DNA of 64,000 nucleotides from Burkholderia diffusa (GTDB lineage: Bacteria; Pseudomonadota; Gammaproteobacteria; Burkholderiales; Burkholderiaceae): contig NZ_CP013362.1 of the NCBI RefSeq assembly GCF_001718315.1, forward strand, positions 1,116,001 to 1,180,000, in the 5' to 3' direction. Each line of letters begins with the position of its first letter. Position 1 is the stretch's first letter. A program made the position numbers and the translations under genes. The notes below the pieces were generated by a model. The model saw only the letters and a program-made list of their open reading frames with translations, made no database searches and was not told the origin of the DNA. Below, in pieces: positions 20,723-28,832 of the stretch.

Positions 20723-21378
20723 ACGGGCTCCTGCGCCTGTCGGCCTTGAACGGATGACACACCCCGCGCGCCGACGGCGGCGGGGACATCGCAGATCGCG
20801 ACGACATAGCGCGCGGCGTGCGACGAGGGGTTGCTGAAAACCAGCGGCTGATCGACGCGCATGGCCAGACAGTCGCCTTCATGTAGTTCGTGATGCTGGT
20901 CGCCGAACGTGATGTCGACGCGCCCGTGGACGACCCACACCTGTTGATGCGGCGCGCTTTCGCGCCCGCCGGAGTCGTACGCAACGCGCGCACCGGCCGG
21001 GAAGTCGATCTCGACGAGCTGGATCGGCGACGGCCAGCCGTGCGGCGACAGATTGCGCCGCACGTAGCCGGACGCCGGATCGCGCCATTCCGCCTGCTGC
21101 GCACGCCGCACCAGCGGCTGCGCGGGCGCGTCGTCGCGATCGCCGGCGAACAAGCCCGCCAGCGATACATCAAGACCGGCCGCGAGCTTGTCGAGCACGA
21201 CGGCGGTCGGGCTGGCCGACGCACGCTCGATGAGCGAGATCATCGAACGGCTGACGCCGGAACGCGCGGCGAGCGCATCGAGCGTGTAGCCTCGTAGCGT
21301 GCGCAGATCGCGCACGCGCCGGGCGATGCGTTCGTTGATGCCGGTGTCGTCGGAGGGTGCGCGGGATGATTCTTTCAT
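20719..21378 (-). CDS. XRE-family transcriptional regulator with C-terminal cupin domain
   Basis: A 219-residue regulator. The helix-turn-helix is at about 15-70 (YTLDALAARSGVSRSMISLIERASASPT), and a cupin_2 domain at about 110-190 (VWVVHGRVDITFGDQHHELHEGDCLAM) probably senses a small molecule. I start at ATG 21378 (MKESSRAP) because a promoter and an inverted repeat overlap the upstream alternatives at 21396 and 21399. It precedes and overlaps the acetyltransferase gene. HTH-cupin regulators commonly control a neighbouring small-molecule enzyme and themselves, which fits the operator seen at its promoter. Confidence 0.9.
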   Translation of the reverse strand: MKESSRAPSDDTGINERIARRVRDLRTLRGYTLDALAARSGVSRSMISLIERASASPTAVVLDKLAAGLDVSLAGLFAGDRDDAPAQPLVRRAQQAEWRDPASGYVRRNLSPHGWPSPIQLVEIDFPAGARVAYDSGGRESAPHQQVWVVHGRVDITFGDQHHELHEGDCLAMRVDQPLVFSNPSSHAARYVVAICDVPAAVGARGVSSVQGRQAQEPV

Positions 21379-21416
21379 GATGGATTTATTGTCCATCATG
21401 CTGGAATTCAATGTCA
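21377..21416 (-). promoter_or_regulatory. Promoter and 8-bp inverted-repeat operator of the XRE-cupin operon
   Basis: On the minus strand TTGACA and GACAAT are 18 bp apart, and the GACAAT ends 9 bases before ATG 21378. A perfect repeat ATGATGGA-N7-TCCATCAT (21377-21384 with 21392-21399) covers the -10 and the start codon. This arrangement implies a leaderless or nearly leaderless mRNA under autoregulation. Confidence 0.6.
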
Positions 21417-21472
21417 ACCGGATGCCTGCCTGTCTAGTCCCCGGACCGATTGTTTCGCTAGCGGTCGGATGC

Positions 21473-21521
21473 TTGCCCAGCTGCCGGCGCAAGCGTAATA
21501 TACGAAACGACTACATTTCGT
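21473..21521 (+). promoter_or_regulatory. Candidate promoter and operator of the ParD-like/map pair
   Basis: TTGCCC (21473-21478) and TAATAT (21496-21501) are 17 bp apart. Immediately downstream a perfect inverted repeat ACGAAA-N8-TTTCGT (21502-21507 with 21516-21521) lies over the expected transcription start, 15 bp before the ATG. This would suit autorepression by the first gene product. Confidence 0.5.
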
Positions 21522-21535
21522 TTAATTCGAGACAT

Positions 21536-21772
21536 ATGGGAATCATCAAGATATCCGAGCACATGCACGAACGGCTGCGCTCGACCAGTACCGCGCTGAG
21601 CCGCTCGATCAATGCGCAGGCGGAGCACTGGCTGCGCGTCGGGATGCTGGCGGAGCTCAATCCGTCGCTGTCCTACGGCGATATCTGCCGGATGCTGATC
21701 GAGACGGAAGCGCGTGGCAGCGATGCCGGTCCGACGGAGTCGGTCGCCCACGGCATCGAGCAGGTGGCGTGA
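21536..21772 (+). CDS. ParD-like family protein (antitoxin-like) coupled to map
   Basis: A 78-residue protein, MGIIKISEHMHERLRSTSTA..., resembling the ParD-like family (PF11903-type) of ribbon-helix-helix antitoxin relatives: N-terminal IKISEHMHERLR strand-helix, then a second helix SRSINAQAEHWLRVGML. It has no ParE-type toxin beside it. Its stop codon overlaps the ATG of the methionine aminopeptidase gene (TGATG), so the two are translationally coupled. A palindrome lies over its promoter. A regulatory role for map is an inference; the biochemical function is not known to me. Confidence 0.72.
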   Translation: MGIIKISEHMHERLRSTSTALSRSINAQAEHWLRVGMLAELNPSLSYGDICRMLIETEARGSDAGPTESVAHGIEQVA

Positions 21773-22578
21773 TGGCAAGACGCGAAATCCCGATCCGCGG
21801 TGCCGCGGAAATCGCCAGGTCGCGCGAGGCGGCGAAGCTTGCGTCCCAGGTGTTGACGATGATCACCGAGCATGTGAAGCCGGGCGTCACCACGGACGAA
21901 CTGGATGCGCGCTGTCGCGAATACATCGTCGACGAACTCGGCGCGATCCCGGCGAACATCGGCTACCACGGTTATCCGAAAACCCTGTGCACGTCGGTCA
22001 ACCATGTGGTCTGTCACGGCATTCCGTCGTCGCGGCCGATGCGCGACGGCGATATCGTGAACCTCGACATCGCGGTGATCAAGGACGGCTGGTTCGGCGA
22101 CACGAGCCGCATGTACTTCGTCGGCGAGCCGGGCGAACTGGCGCGGCGCCTTGTCACGACGACCTACGAGGCGATGCATGCGGGCATCCGCGCGGTTCGT
22201 CCGGGCGCGACGCTCGGCGACGTCGGCTATGCGATCCAGCAAGTCGCGCATCGCGAGGGGTTCAGCGTGGTCCGCGAGTATTGCGGACACGGGATCGGCG
22301 ATGTGTATCACGACGAGCCGCAGGTGCTGCACTACGGCCGCCCGGGCACCGGCGTGCCGCTGCGGCCGGGGATGATCTTCACGATCGAGCCGATGCTGAA
22401 TGCGGGCAAGCGCGACACGCGCGTCCTGGCCGACGGCTGGACGGTTGTCACGAAGGACCACTCGCTGTCGGCCCAATGGGAGCACATGGTGGTTGTGACG
22501 GAGCAAGGCTTCGAGATCCTGTCGGACGATGTGAAGCCGCCGGCGTTCGCGTCGCTGTCCGGCACGCATGCGGCCTGA
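21772..22578 (+). CDS. map: Type I methionine aminopeptidase
   Basis: A 268-residue metallopeptidase that removes N-terminal Met. The M24A fold and metal ligands are visible: HGIPSSRPMRDGDIVNLDIAVIKDGWFGDTSR with two Asp ligands, His in YCGHGIGDVYHDEP, and Glu in FTIEPMLN and WEHMVVVT. It begins with ATG 21772 inside the stop of the ParD-like gene. This copy is located away from the usual rpsB-map context, so the organism probably has a second, housekeeping map; that is inference from genus knowledge. Confidence 0.93.
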   Translation: MARREIPIRGAAEIARSREAAKLASQVLTMITEHVKPGVTTDELDARCREYIVDELGAIPANIGYHGYPKTLCTSVNHVVCHGIPSSRPMRDGDIVNLDIAVIKDGWFGDTSRMYFVGEPGELARRLVTTTYEAMHAGIRAVRPGATLGDVGYAIQQVAHREGFSVVREYCGHGIGDVYHDEPQVLHYGRPGTGVPLRPGMIFTIEPMLNAGKRDTRVLADGWTVVTKDHSLSAQWEHMVVVTEQGFEILSDDVKPPAFASLSGTHAA

Positions 22579-22608
22579 TGCGCGGCGAGCCGCACGCAGC
22601 GGCGCAAT

Positions 22609-22639
22609 GAAAAAAAGGCCCCGTCATGGGGCCTTTTTC
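22609..22639 (+). terminator. Bidirectional terminator between map and the fRMsr gene
   Basis: AAAAAAGGCCCC, a GTCATG loop region and GGGGCCTTTTT form a stem with A run on one side and T run on the other, between convergent genes. Confidence 0.85.
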
Positions 22640-22678
22640 GTCTGGATTCGCGCGGCGCGATCCGCAACGTCACGCGGC

Positions 22679-23182
22679 TCAACCGCGCGCCTTCTGCCAC
22701 GCGTGTTCGACGAATACGCGGCACAGCGCTTCCATCCCGTTACGGTCCTCGTCATCGAAACGTGCGGCAACGGGGCTGTCGACGTCCCACACACCGATCA
22801 GCGTGCCGTCGGCGGCGACCAGCGGTACGACGATTTCCGATTCCGACGCGGCATCGCAGGCGATATGGCCGGGGAATTCGTGCACGTCCCGCACGACTTG
22901 CGTTTCGCGAGTCTGCGCAGCCGTGCCGCACACGCCTTTGCCGAGCGCGATCCGCACGCACGCCGGCTTGCCCTGGAACGGGCCGACCACGAGTTCCGTC
23001 CCGTCGAAGAAATAGAAGCCGGCCCAGTTCAGGCGGTCGAGCGAGTGATAGACGAGCGCGGAGAAGTTCGCGGCATTCGCGGTCAGGTCGCGTTCCGATT
23101 CGACGAGCGCGCGTGCTTGCTCGACGAGCGTCGCATAGAGTTCGGCCTTGGAGGCGTGAGGGTCGGTGGACAACGTGAACAT
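22679..23182 (-). CDS. msrC: Free methionine-(R)-sulfoxide reductase (GAF domain)
   Basis: A 167-residue GAF-domain enzyme that reduces free methionine-R-sulfoxide. The three key cysteines are Cys75, Cys85 and Cys109 (GKPACVRIALGKGVCG and HIACDAASESEIVVP), the spacing of E. coli fRMsr (84, 94, 118). NWAGFYFFD and the C-terminal IGVWDVDSP are also conserved. It is downstream of the LysR gene on the same strand (114 bp), with a convergent map. Confidence 0.92.
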   Translation of the reverse strand: MFTLSTDPHASKAELYATLVEQARALVESERDLTANAANFSALVYHSLDRLNWAGFYFFDGTELVVGPFQGKPACVRIALGKGVCGTAAQTRETQVVRDVHEFPGHIACDAASESEIVVPLVAADGTLIGVWDVDSPVAARFDDEDRNGMEALCRVFVEHAWQKARG

Positions 23183-23296
23183 GGCTGAAATGCGAAAAGG
23201 GTTGTGAACGGCGGAATTGTGAAAAGCGCGATGCGCGTCCCGCAGTCTACGGCACGCGCGCCCCGTTTGCAGCGCGTGGTTCGCGGGCGCCGTCGC

Positions 23297-24214
23297 TCAA
23301 TCAGGTTCGAGTTCGGCGAACCGCTCGGCCAGGAAGTCGAGCAGCGCCCGCACCGCGGGCAGCAACCCGCGCCGCGACGCGAACACTGCGTGCACGATTT
23401 CACGGCGCGGTGCCCAGTCCGGCAGCACGGTCGCCAGTTCGCCGCGCGCGACTTCGTCGCGCACCATCATCGTCGGCAACTGCACGATGCCCACGCCCGC
23501 GACGGCCGCCGCGCGCAGCGCGAGCATGCCGCCCGTCACGAGCCGGGGCTGATGGTGGATTTCCGCCTGTGCGCCGTCGGGGCCGCGTAGCCGCCATACG
23601 TGTGCGGCCTGCGGCACGCCGTGATCGAGGCTCGGCAAGCGGGTCAGATCAGCGGGGACGGCCGGCACGCCACGCTCGCGCAGCAACGCGGGACTCGCGA
23701 CGAGACACTGCCCGCGCTCGGCCAGCACGCGCAGCGCGAGATCGCTGTCCTCGAGCGGCGGCGGCCGCACGCGGATCGCGACGTCGATCCCTTCGCCGAC
23801 GACATCGACGCGCCGGTTGGTCGCTTCCAGATGAATCTCGACGCGCGGGCACGCGACCATGAACGCGGCGATCATCGCGCCGACCAATGAATCGAGCAGC
23901 ACGACCGGGCAACTGATCCGCACGATGCCGCGCGGCTCCTCATGCAGCAGCGCGATCGCCTCGTCGGCGGCGTCCGCTTCGACGAGCATCGCGCGGCAAT
24001 GCGCGTAATAGGTCTGGCCGACGTCCGTGACAGTGAAGCGGCGTGTCGAGCGCTGGATCAGCCGCATGCCGAGCCGCGCCTCGAGCAGCGCGATGCGGCG
24101 GCTCAGCCTTGATTTGGGCATGTTCAACGCGCGTCCTGCCGGCGCGAAGCCACCGTGCTCGACCACCTGCACGAAGTAGTAGAGATCGTTCAGATCCCGT
24201 TCGTTATCGTTCAT
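23297..24214 (-). CDS. LysR-family transcriptional regulator
   Basis: A 305-residue LTTR. The winged HTH is at residues 5-65 (GFAPAGRALNMPKSRLSRRIALLEARLGMRL), and the effector domain starts near 90 (GIVRISCPVVLLDSLVGAMIAAFMVACPRVEIHLEATNRRVD). It is divergent from the pirin gene across 110 bp that contains an 18-bp perfect palindrome, so it likely controls pirin and itself. Similar LysR-pirin pairs are common in Burkholderia (general knowledge). Confidence 0.93.
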   Translation of the reverse strand: MNDNERDLNDLYYFVQVVEHGGFAPAGRALNMPKSRLSRRIALLEARLGMRLIQRSTRRFTVTDVGQTYYAHCRAMLVEADAADEAIALLHEEPRGIVRISCPVVLLDSLVGAMIAAFMVACPRVEIHLEATNRRVDVVGEGIDVAIRVRPPPLEDSDLALRVLAERGQCLVASPALLRERGVPAVPADLTRLPSLDHGVPQAAHVWRLRGPDGAQAEIHHQPRLVTGGMLALRAAAVAGVGIVQLPTMMVRDEVARGELATVLPDWAPRREIVHAVFASRRGLLPAVRALLDFLAERFAELEPD

Positions 24215-24287
24215 GAAATAGAACGCTGAGTGCGATTTTGGCAGTCTACCGGATCGATCGTTCCACCTCTATATTCCTACTCAGGAT

Positions 24288-24305
24288 GCGAAACACGTGT
24301 TTCGC
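24288..24305. promoter_or_regulatory. 18-bp perfect palindrome between lysR and pirin
   Basis: GCGAAACACGTGTTTCGC reads the same on both strands. It ends 19 bp before the pirin start and 8 bp before its GGAGAAG ribosome-binding site, so it lies in the pirin promoter or leader. Probably a regulator binding site; the protein is unknown. Confidence 0.6.
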
Positions 24306-24324
24306 CGCAATTCGGAGAAGGCAA

Positions 24325-25191
24325 ATGAAGAAGATCCAGGGTGTGTACAGTGCGCCGCGCGGCCATTGGGTCGGTGACGGTTTCCCGGTGCGTTCGATGT
24401 TCAGCTACCAGTCTCATGGCACGCACCTGAGCCCGTTCCTGCTGCTCGACTACGCCGGCCCCGTGAACTTCGAACCGGCTTCGACGCCGCGCGGGGTGGG
24501 GCAGCACCCGCATCGTGGCTTCGAAACGGTGACGATCGTCTATGACGGCGAAGTCGCACACCGCGACTCGACCGGCGCGGGCGGCGTGATCGGCCCGGGC
24601 GACGTGCAGTGGATGACGGCCGCGAGTGGGATCCTGCACGAGGAATTCCACTCGGAAGCGTTCACGAAGCGTGGCGGTCCGCTCGAGATGGTGCAGCTGT
24701 GGGTGAACCTGCCAGCCGCCGACAAGATGGGTGCGCCCGGTTATCAGACGCTGCTGAACGCGGACATCCCGGTGGTCGAACTGCCGGACGGCGCAGGCCG
24801 CGCGCGGATTATCGCCGGCGAGTTCGACGGGCGGCGCGGCCCGGCCCGCACGCACACGCCGATCGATGTGTGGGACGTGCGGCTTGCAGCAGGCGGCCGT
24901 GCACGGTTCCCGATCGCCGAAGGCCGGACGCTCGCGGTGGTCGTGCTGAGCGGGACGTTGCTGGTGAACGGCGAGACGGTCGCCCGCGAAGCGCAGTTCG
25001 TGCAACTGAGCCGCGACGGCCGCGACGTCGAGATCGAAGCGAACGGCGACGCCAAGCTGCTGATCCTGAGCGGCGAGCCGATCGATGAGCCGGTCGTCGG
25101 TTACGGGCCGTTCGTGATGAACTCGCAAGAGGAAATCCGGACCGCGATCGACGATTTCAACAGCGGTCGCTTCGGCCAGATGCCGGCGTGA
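24325..25191 (+). CDS. Pirin family protein (bicupin, quercetinase-like)
   Basis: A 288-residue two-cupin protein. The metal-binding N-terminal cupin has HPHRGFETVTIVYDGEVAHRDS and DVQWMTAASGILHEEFHSE with the His/Glu ligands, and a pirin C-terminal cupin follows at about 170-280. Some bacterial pirins act as quercetin dioxygenases; others interact with metabolic enzymes, so the activity is not fixed by sequence. Start ATG 24325 is preceded by GGAGAAG. A rho-independent terminator follows the stop. Confidence 0.93.
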   Translation: MKKIQGVYSAPRGHWVGDGFPVRSMFSYQSHGTHLSPFLLLDYAGPVNFEPASTPRGVGQHPHRGFETVTIVYDGEVAHRDSTGAGGVIGPGDVQWMTAASGILHEEFHSEAFTKRGGPLEMVQLWVNLPAADKMGAPGYQTLLNADIPVVELPDGAGRARIIAGEFDGRRGPARTHTPIDVWDVRLAAGGRARFPIAEGRTLAVVVLSGTLLVNGETVAREAQFVQLSRDGRDVEIEANGDAKLLILSGEPIDEPVVGYGPFVMNSQEEIRTAIDDFNSGRFGQMPA

Positions 25192-25196
25192 CGGAC

Positions 25197-25227
25197 AGGC
25201 CCCGCGCAATGCGGGGCCTTTTTTTTC
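25197..25227 (+). terminator. Intrinsic terminator after pirin
   Basis: Stem AGGCCCCGC/GCGGGGCCT with loop GCAAT, then TTTTTTTTC, 5 bp after the pirin stop. Confidence 0.92.
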
Positions 25228-25320
25228 ATGCGTGGAGCGGCGGCACGCGTGCCGCGTGCGCTTCGAGGCATAATCGACGGTTGCCGCGCGCCGGCTGGCG
25301 CGCTCGAATCAGGACCAACC

Positions 25321-25812
25321 ATGAATGCTTCCGCATCTGCCGCCTCCGTGCGTACCGACGATCTCGACTGGCGCTGGAAATCCTTCGACGCGCTGACGGC
25401 GCGTGAACTTTACTCGATCCTCGACGCGCGCAGCGCCGTGTTCGTCGTCGAGCAGAACTGCGTGTATCGCGACATCGACGGCGCGGATTACGACGCGTGG
25501 CACTTGGCTGCGTACGACCCGGCTGGCCGCCTGGCCGGCTATCTGCGCGTGCTGCTGCCCGATGCGCAGCACACCGACGTGCGCATCGGCCGCGTGCTGA
25601 CGACCGCGCCGTTTCGCGGCGCGGGCCTCGGCAACGCGCTGCTGTCGCGCGCGCTCGAACACATACGCGCGCAGTGGCCGGATGCGCAGGTGAGCCTGCA
25701 TGCGCAGGCCCATCTGCAGCGCTTCTATGGGGCATTCGGTTTCACGCCGAGCTCGGACGTGCACGACGAGGACGGCATCCCGCACGTGTGGATGACCGGC
25801 ACGCGCGGCTGA
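25321..25812 (+). CDS. elaA: ElaA-family GNAT acetyltransferase
   Basis: A 163-residue GNAT protein with the ElaA pattern: WRWKSFDALTARELYSILDARSAVFVVEQNCVYRDIDGAD, then RIGRVLTTAPFRGAGLGNALL (acetyl-CoA loop) and a C-terminal HAQAHLQRFYGAFGF. The substrate is unknown. ATG 25321 was chosen because it starts the conserved region; an upstream in-frame start would run into the pirin terminator. It converges with the copper operon, 7 bp from the CtaG stop. Confidence 0.9.
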   Translation: MNASASAASVRTDDLDWRWKSFDALTARELYSILDARSAVFVVEQNCVYRDIDGADYDAWHLAAYDPAGRLAGYLRVLLPDAQHTDVRIGRVLTTAPFRGAGLGNALLSRALEHIRAQWPDAQVSLHAQAHLQRFYGAFGFTPSSDVHDEDGIPHVWMTGTRG

Positions 25813-25819
25813 CGCGCCG

Positions 25820-26692
25820 TCAGTGAGCGGTGCGCGTCACCGGCGGGTTTTGCGCGCGCCGGGCGGCCGCCCGCTCGTCGATCAAGCGGCCGCGTGCCGA
25901 CAGCCGCAGCCAGTGCCGCAGCGCGATCAGCGCGCCGATCACGCTCATCATCGAACCGGGAATCCACAGCAGCAGGCCGCCGATCTGCTGGTCGCGCAGC
26001 GGGCTGAGCCACGTGAATGCGCGTCCGCAGATCGAGTAGATCGGATACAGCTCGTGCGGCGTGAAGAAGATCAGCGCGCCGAGCGCGATCTGCGGCGGGA
26101 TCGCCGCGACGACGATCAGGATCCGGCGGCCGGGTGACAGCCGCGCGGGCGGAGCGGGGCGCGGATCGACGACGAGCCACCAGAACAGCAGCCCGTCGAT
26201 CACCATGCTCCAGTTCATCACGCGATACAGGCGCCAGTCGAGCATCGCGATGAAGTGGATCGGCGACAGCAGCCAGAAATAGATCAGCCCGACGAACAGC
26301 ACGACCGCGACGACCGGATGGAACACCACGTCGAGCGTCGCGCGCACGGGCGCCCACGCGAGCGCGGGGCGCACGAAGCGCTGCCGCCAGCGAAACGGAA
26401 TGCCCGCGCGGATCGCTGCGCCAGGGTAGGCCAGCGCGATGAAGAACGGCCCGAGGTGATGCAGCACGAGATGCTGCGCGCGATGCATGAAGAATTCGTG
26501 CTCGAAGAAGTAGTCGAGCCGCGTATGCAGCGCGATGTAGAGCGCCGTCAGCCCGAGCCAGAACGAGAACTGCCGCAGCGGCGACACCTTCGCCTTCTTC
26601 ACGCCGCGTGCGAACAGCACGGCGGCCGTCAGCACCGCGATGACCACGGTCGGCGACGGTTCCCACGGATCGAGCCAGTACAGGACGTTCAT
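25820..26692 (-). CDS. Cytochrome c oxidase assembly protein, CtaG/caa3 type
   Basis: A 290-residue multi-spanning membrane protein of the Caa3_CtaG family: FEHEFFMHRAQHLVLHHLGPFFIALAYPG carries the conserved histidines, and about seven hydrophobic segments are visible. CtaG proteins help insert copper into the oxidase. It is the last gene of a sco-PCuAC-ctaG operon (11 bp after PCuAC), which supports a copper-delivery role. It ends 7 bp from convergent elaA. Confidence 0.85.
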   Translation of the reverse strand: MNVLYWLDPWEPSPTVVIAVLTAAVLFARGVKKAKVSPLRQFSFWLGLTALYIALHTRLDYFFEHEFFMHRAQHLVLHHLGPFFIALAYPGAAIRAGIPFRWRQRFVRPALAWAPVRATLDVVFHPVVAVVLFVGLIYFWLLSPIHFIAMLDWRLYRVMNWSMVIDGLLFWWLVVDPRPAPPARLSPGRRILIVVAAIPPQIALGALIFFTPHELYPIYSICGRAFTWLSPLRDQQIGGLLLWIPGSMMSVIGALIALRHWLRLSARGRLIDERAAARRAQNPPVTRTAH

Positions 26693-26702
26693 CGCGCGCG
26701 TA

Positions 26703-27143
26703 TCACTTCGCCTGGGCCGGCGACTTCACGGCGAACGGCGTGTCGACCGTCTCGCCGTCGGAGAACTTCAGGCGCAGGTGCACGGTGTCGCCCGGCTTGA
26801 TTGCGTGCTTCGGCTCCTCGAGCATGAAGTGATAGCCGCCCGGCGCGATGTCGACCTTGCCGCGCGCGGGGATCGTCAGCTTGTCGACCATTTCCATCTT
26901 CTGCGTCGAGCCGTTCGACACGGTCTGGTGCAGCATCGCCATTCCGTAGTCGGGGCTGTCGACGTCGACGAGATCGACCGGCTTGTCGCTCGTGTTGACG
27001 AGCGTCACGTAGCCGCCCGCGGGCAGCTTGTTCGGCAGCCAGCGCACCCATGCATTCTGTGCGGTGATCGCGCCGGCGGCATATGCGTGCGCGCCGGTGC
27101 ACAGCGCGGCGAGGAGGGCGAACGTCTTGAGGGTCGTCTTCAT
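26703..27143 (-). CDS. Periplasmic copper chaperone PCuAC
   Basis: A 146-residue exported protein with a signal peptide ending near YAAG (about residue 23). The mature domain has the PCuAC features GMAMLHQTVSNGSTQKMEMV and GGYHFMLEEP, with a His and Met residues arranged for Cu(I). Such proteins pass copper to the Cu_A site together with Sco. It lies between the sco and ctaG genes, 8 bp and 10 bp from each. Confidence 0.9.
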   Translation of the reverse strand: MKTTLKTFALLAALCTGAHAYAAGAITAQNAWVRWLPNKLPAGGYVTLVNTSDKPVDLVDVDSPDYGMAMLHQTVSNGSTQKMEMVDKLTIPARGKVDIAPGGYHFMLEEPKHAIKPGDTVHLRLKFSDGETVDTPFAVKSPAQAK

Positions 27144-27151
27144 GTCGGAGT

Positions 27152-27796
27152 TCAGGTGGTGGAGGCGGTGTCGATGATCCGGCGCACATCGGCGGCGATG
27201 GCGTCTGGTGAATCGCGGTCGGTGGCGAGCAGGCGCGCGCGACCGTTCGCGTCGAAGATGTAGACGGCCGAGCTGTGCGTCACCTCATAGCCGCCCGACG
27301 GATCGCGTTTTTCCATCTGGTACGCGACGCGATAGCGCTTCGCGAGGGATTCGATCTGCCCGTCGGTGCCGGTCAGGCCGCGCGCGTGCGCGGCATCGAA
27401 CGCGGCGACGTACGACTGCATCGCCTGCGGCGTGTCGCGCGCGGGATCGACCGAGACGAACAGGATGCGCACGTCGTTCGCCTGCGGCCCGAGCTTCGCG
27501 AGCACTTCCATCAGCCGTGCCATCGTTTCGGGGCAGACGTCCGGACAGTGCGTATAGCCGAAGTAGACGAGCGCGACGCGGCCGCGAAACGCGTTCGCGT
27601 CGACCGCGTGGCCGTCGCCGCCGGTGAGCGTGAACGACAAGTCGGGCAGGTGGCCCGTGACGTTGGTCAGGTGCCAGTTCGGCTCGTCGTGCGTGCATGC
27701 GGCGAGCGCGACGGCGGCGGTCAGCGCCGCGGCCGTGCGGACCAAGCGGGTCAGACTGAATAGGCGCCGGTGCGGCGCGGGACGGGCAGGCGACAT
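27152..27796 (-). CDS. SCO1/SenC family copper-delivery lipoprotein
   Basis: A 214-residue thioredoxin-fold protein. A lipobox-like AAVALAAC sits near residues 27-34 after a hydrophobic leader, so it may be anchored as a lipoprotein. The copper-binding site CPDVCPETM is present, and the distant histidine lies in VTHSSAVYIFD. SCO proteins deliver copper to cytochrome oxidase Cu_A. First gene of the operon; I chose ATG 27796 (MSPARPAPHRR) because upstream starts add a non-conserved arginine-rich segment. Confidence 0.93.
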   Translation of the reverse strand: MSPARPAPHRRLFSLTRLVRTAAALTAAVALAACTHDEPNWHLTNVTGHLPDLSFTLTGGDGHAVDANAFRGRVALVYFGYTHCPDVCPETMARLMEVLAKLGPQANDVRILFVSVDPARDTPQAMQSYVAAFDAAHARGLTGTDGQIESLAKRYRVAYQMEKRDPSGGYEVTHSSAVYIFDANGRARLLATDRDSPDAIAADVRRIIDTASTT

Positions 27797-28079
27797 CCTG
27801 GGGCTCGATCGGACGGAACGGTCGTCGACCGGCGCGGCGCCATGCGTCGCGCGGCCGGCGGTTGCCGACTGTAGCGCAATTCCCGCGCCTGCGTCCTTTC
27901 GAAACCCGTACGGCACGGGCGAGCGGGGCAATATGTCGCAGTCGACGCGGATGGCCGCGCGCGCTCCGCCCTCCGCCGGTTTCGCCCATCTCGATACGCA
28001 GGCGCGGTAAGATGCGCACAATTCCATTCTCGCAGCGGCGGCCCCGCGTTTGCAGGCCGCTTCTCAGACCATCGAATCG

Positions 28080-28832
28080 ATGCAATCCGTTCCGGCTTCC
28101 CTGTCCCTGACCGATACCGCGTTCTTTTTCGACTTCGACGGCACGCTCGTCGAGCTGGCGCCGACGCCCGACAGCATCCACGTGCCGCCGTCGCTGCTGA
28201 CGTTGCTCGATGAACTGCGGCGCCGCACGCATGGTGCGGTTGCCGTCGTGTCGGGTCGCGGCATCGACAATCTCGACACGTTCCTGAAAATGCCCGATCT
28301 GCCGATCGCGGGCCTGCACGGCGCCGAACGTCGCGATGCGAACGGCGACACGCAGCGTATCGGCTTCAACGACGAACGGCTGCTGCGCATCGAGCGCGAA
28401 CTCGCAGGCGTCGTCGACCGTCATCCGGGCATGCTGCTCGAAATCAAGGGCGCGGCCGTCGCGCTGCACTATCGCAACGCGCCCGAGCGCGAGCCGGTCG
28501 CACGCGAAGCAGCCGAGCGCCTCGTCGCCGAATACGCGGATGCGTATGTGCTGCAGCCCGGCAAGATGGTATTCGAGATCAAGCCGAAAGGCGTCGACAA
28601 GGGGCGCGCGCTGGCCGCGTTCCTCGACGAGCCGCCGTTCGCGGGCCGCGTGCCGCTGTTCGCGGGCGACGACCTGACCGACGAGAAGGGCTTCGCGGTG
28701 GTCAACGCGCGCGGCGGCCTGTCGATCAAGGTCGGTGCTGGCGAGACGTCGGCCCGCACGCGGCTCGACTCCGTCGACGCATTGCACGAGCAGATCGCCC
28801 GCTGGCTTCACGCGGAGCAGCAAGGCGCATGA
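28080..28832 (+). CDS. otsB: Trehalose-6-phosphate phosphatase OtsB
   Basis: A 250-residue HAD phosphatase. Motif I FFFDFDGTLVELAP, motif II region VAVVSGRG, and the C-terminal FAGDDLTDEKGF are present. It dephosphorylates trehalose 6-phosphate. It overlaps otsA by 4 bp, giving an otsBA operon. ATG 28080 was chosen over a TTG at 28050. The 283 bp upstream form the divergent region with the Sco gene. Confidence 0.96.
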   Translation: MQSVPASLSLTDTAFFFDFDGTLVELAPTPDSIHVPPSLLTLLDELRRRTHGAVAVVSGRGIDNLDTFLKMPDLPIAGLHGAERRDANGDTQRIGFNDERLLRIERELAGVVDRHPGMLLEIKGAAVALHYRNAPEREPVAREAAERLVAEYADAYVLQPGKMVFEIKPKGVDKGRALAAFLDEPPFAGRVPLFAGDDLTDEKGFAVVNARGGLSIKVGAGETSARTRLDSVDALHEQIARWLHAEQQGA

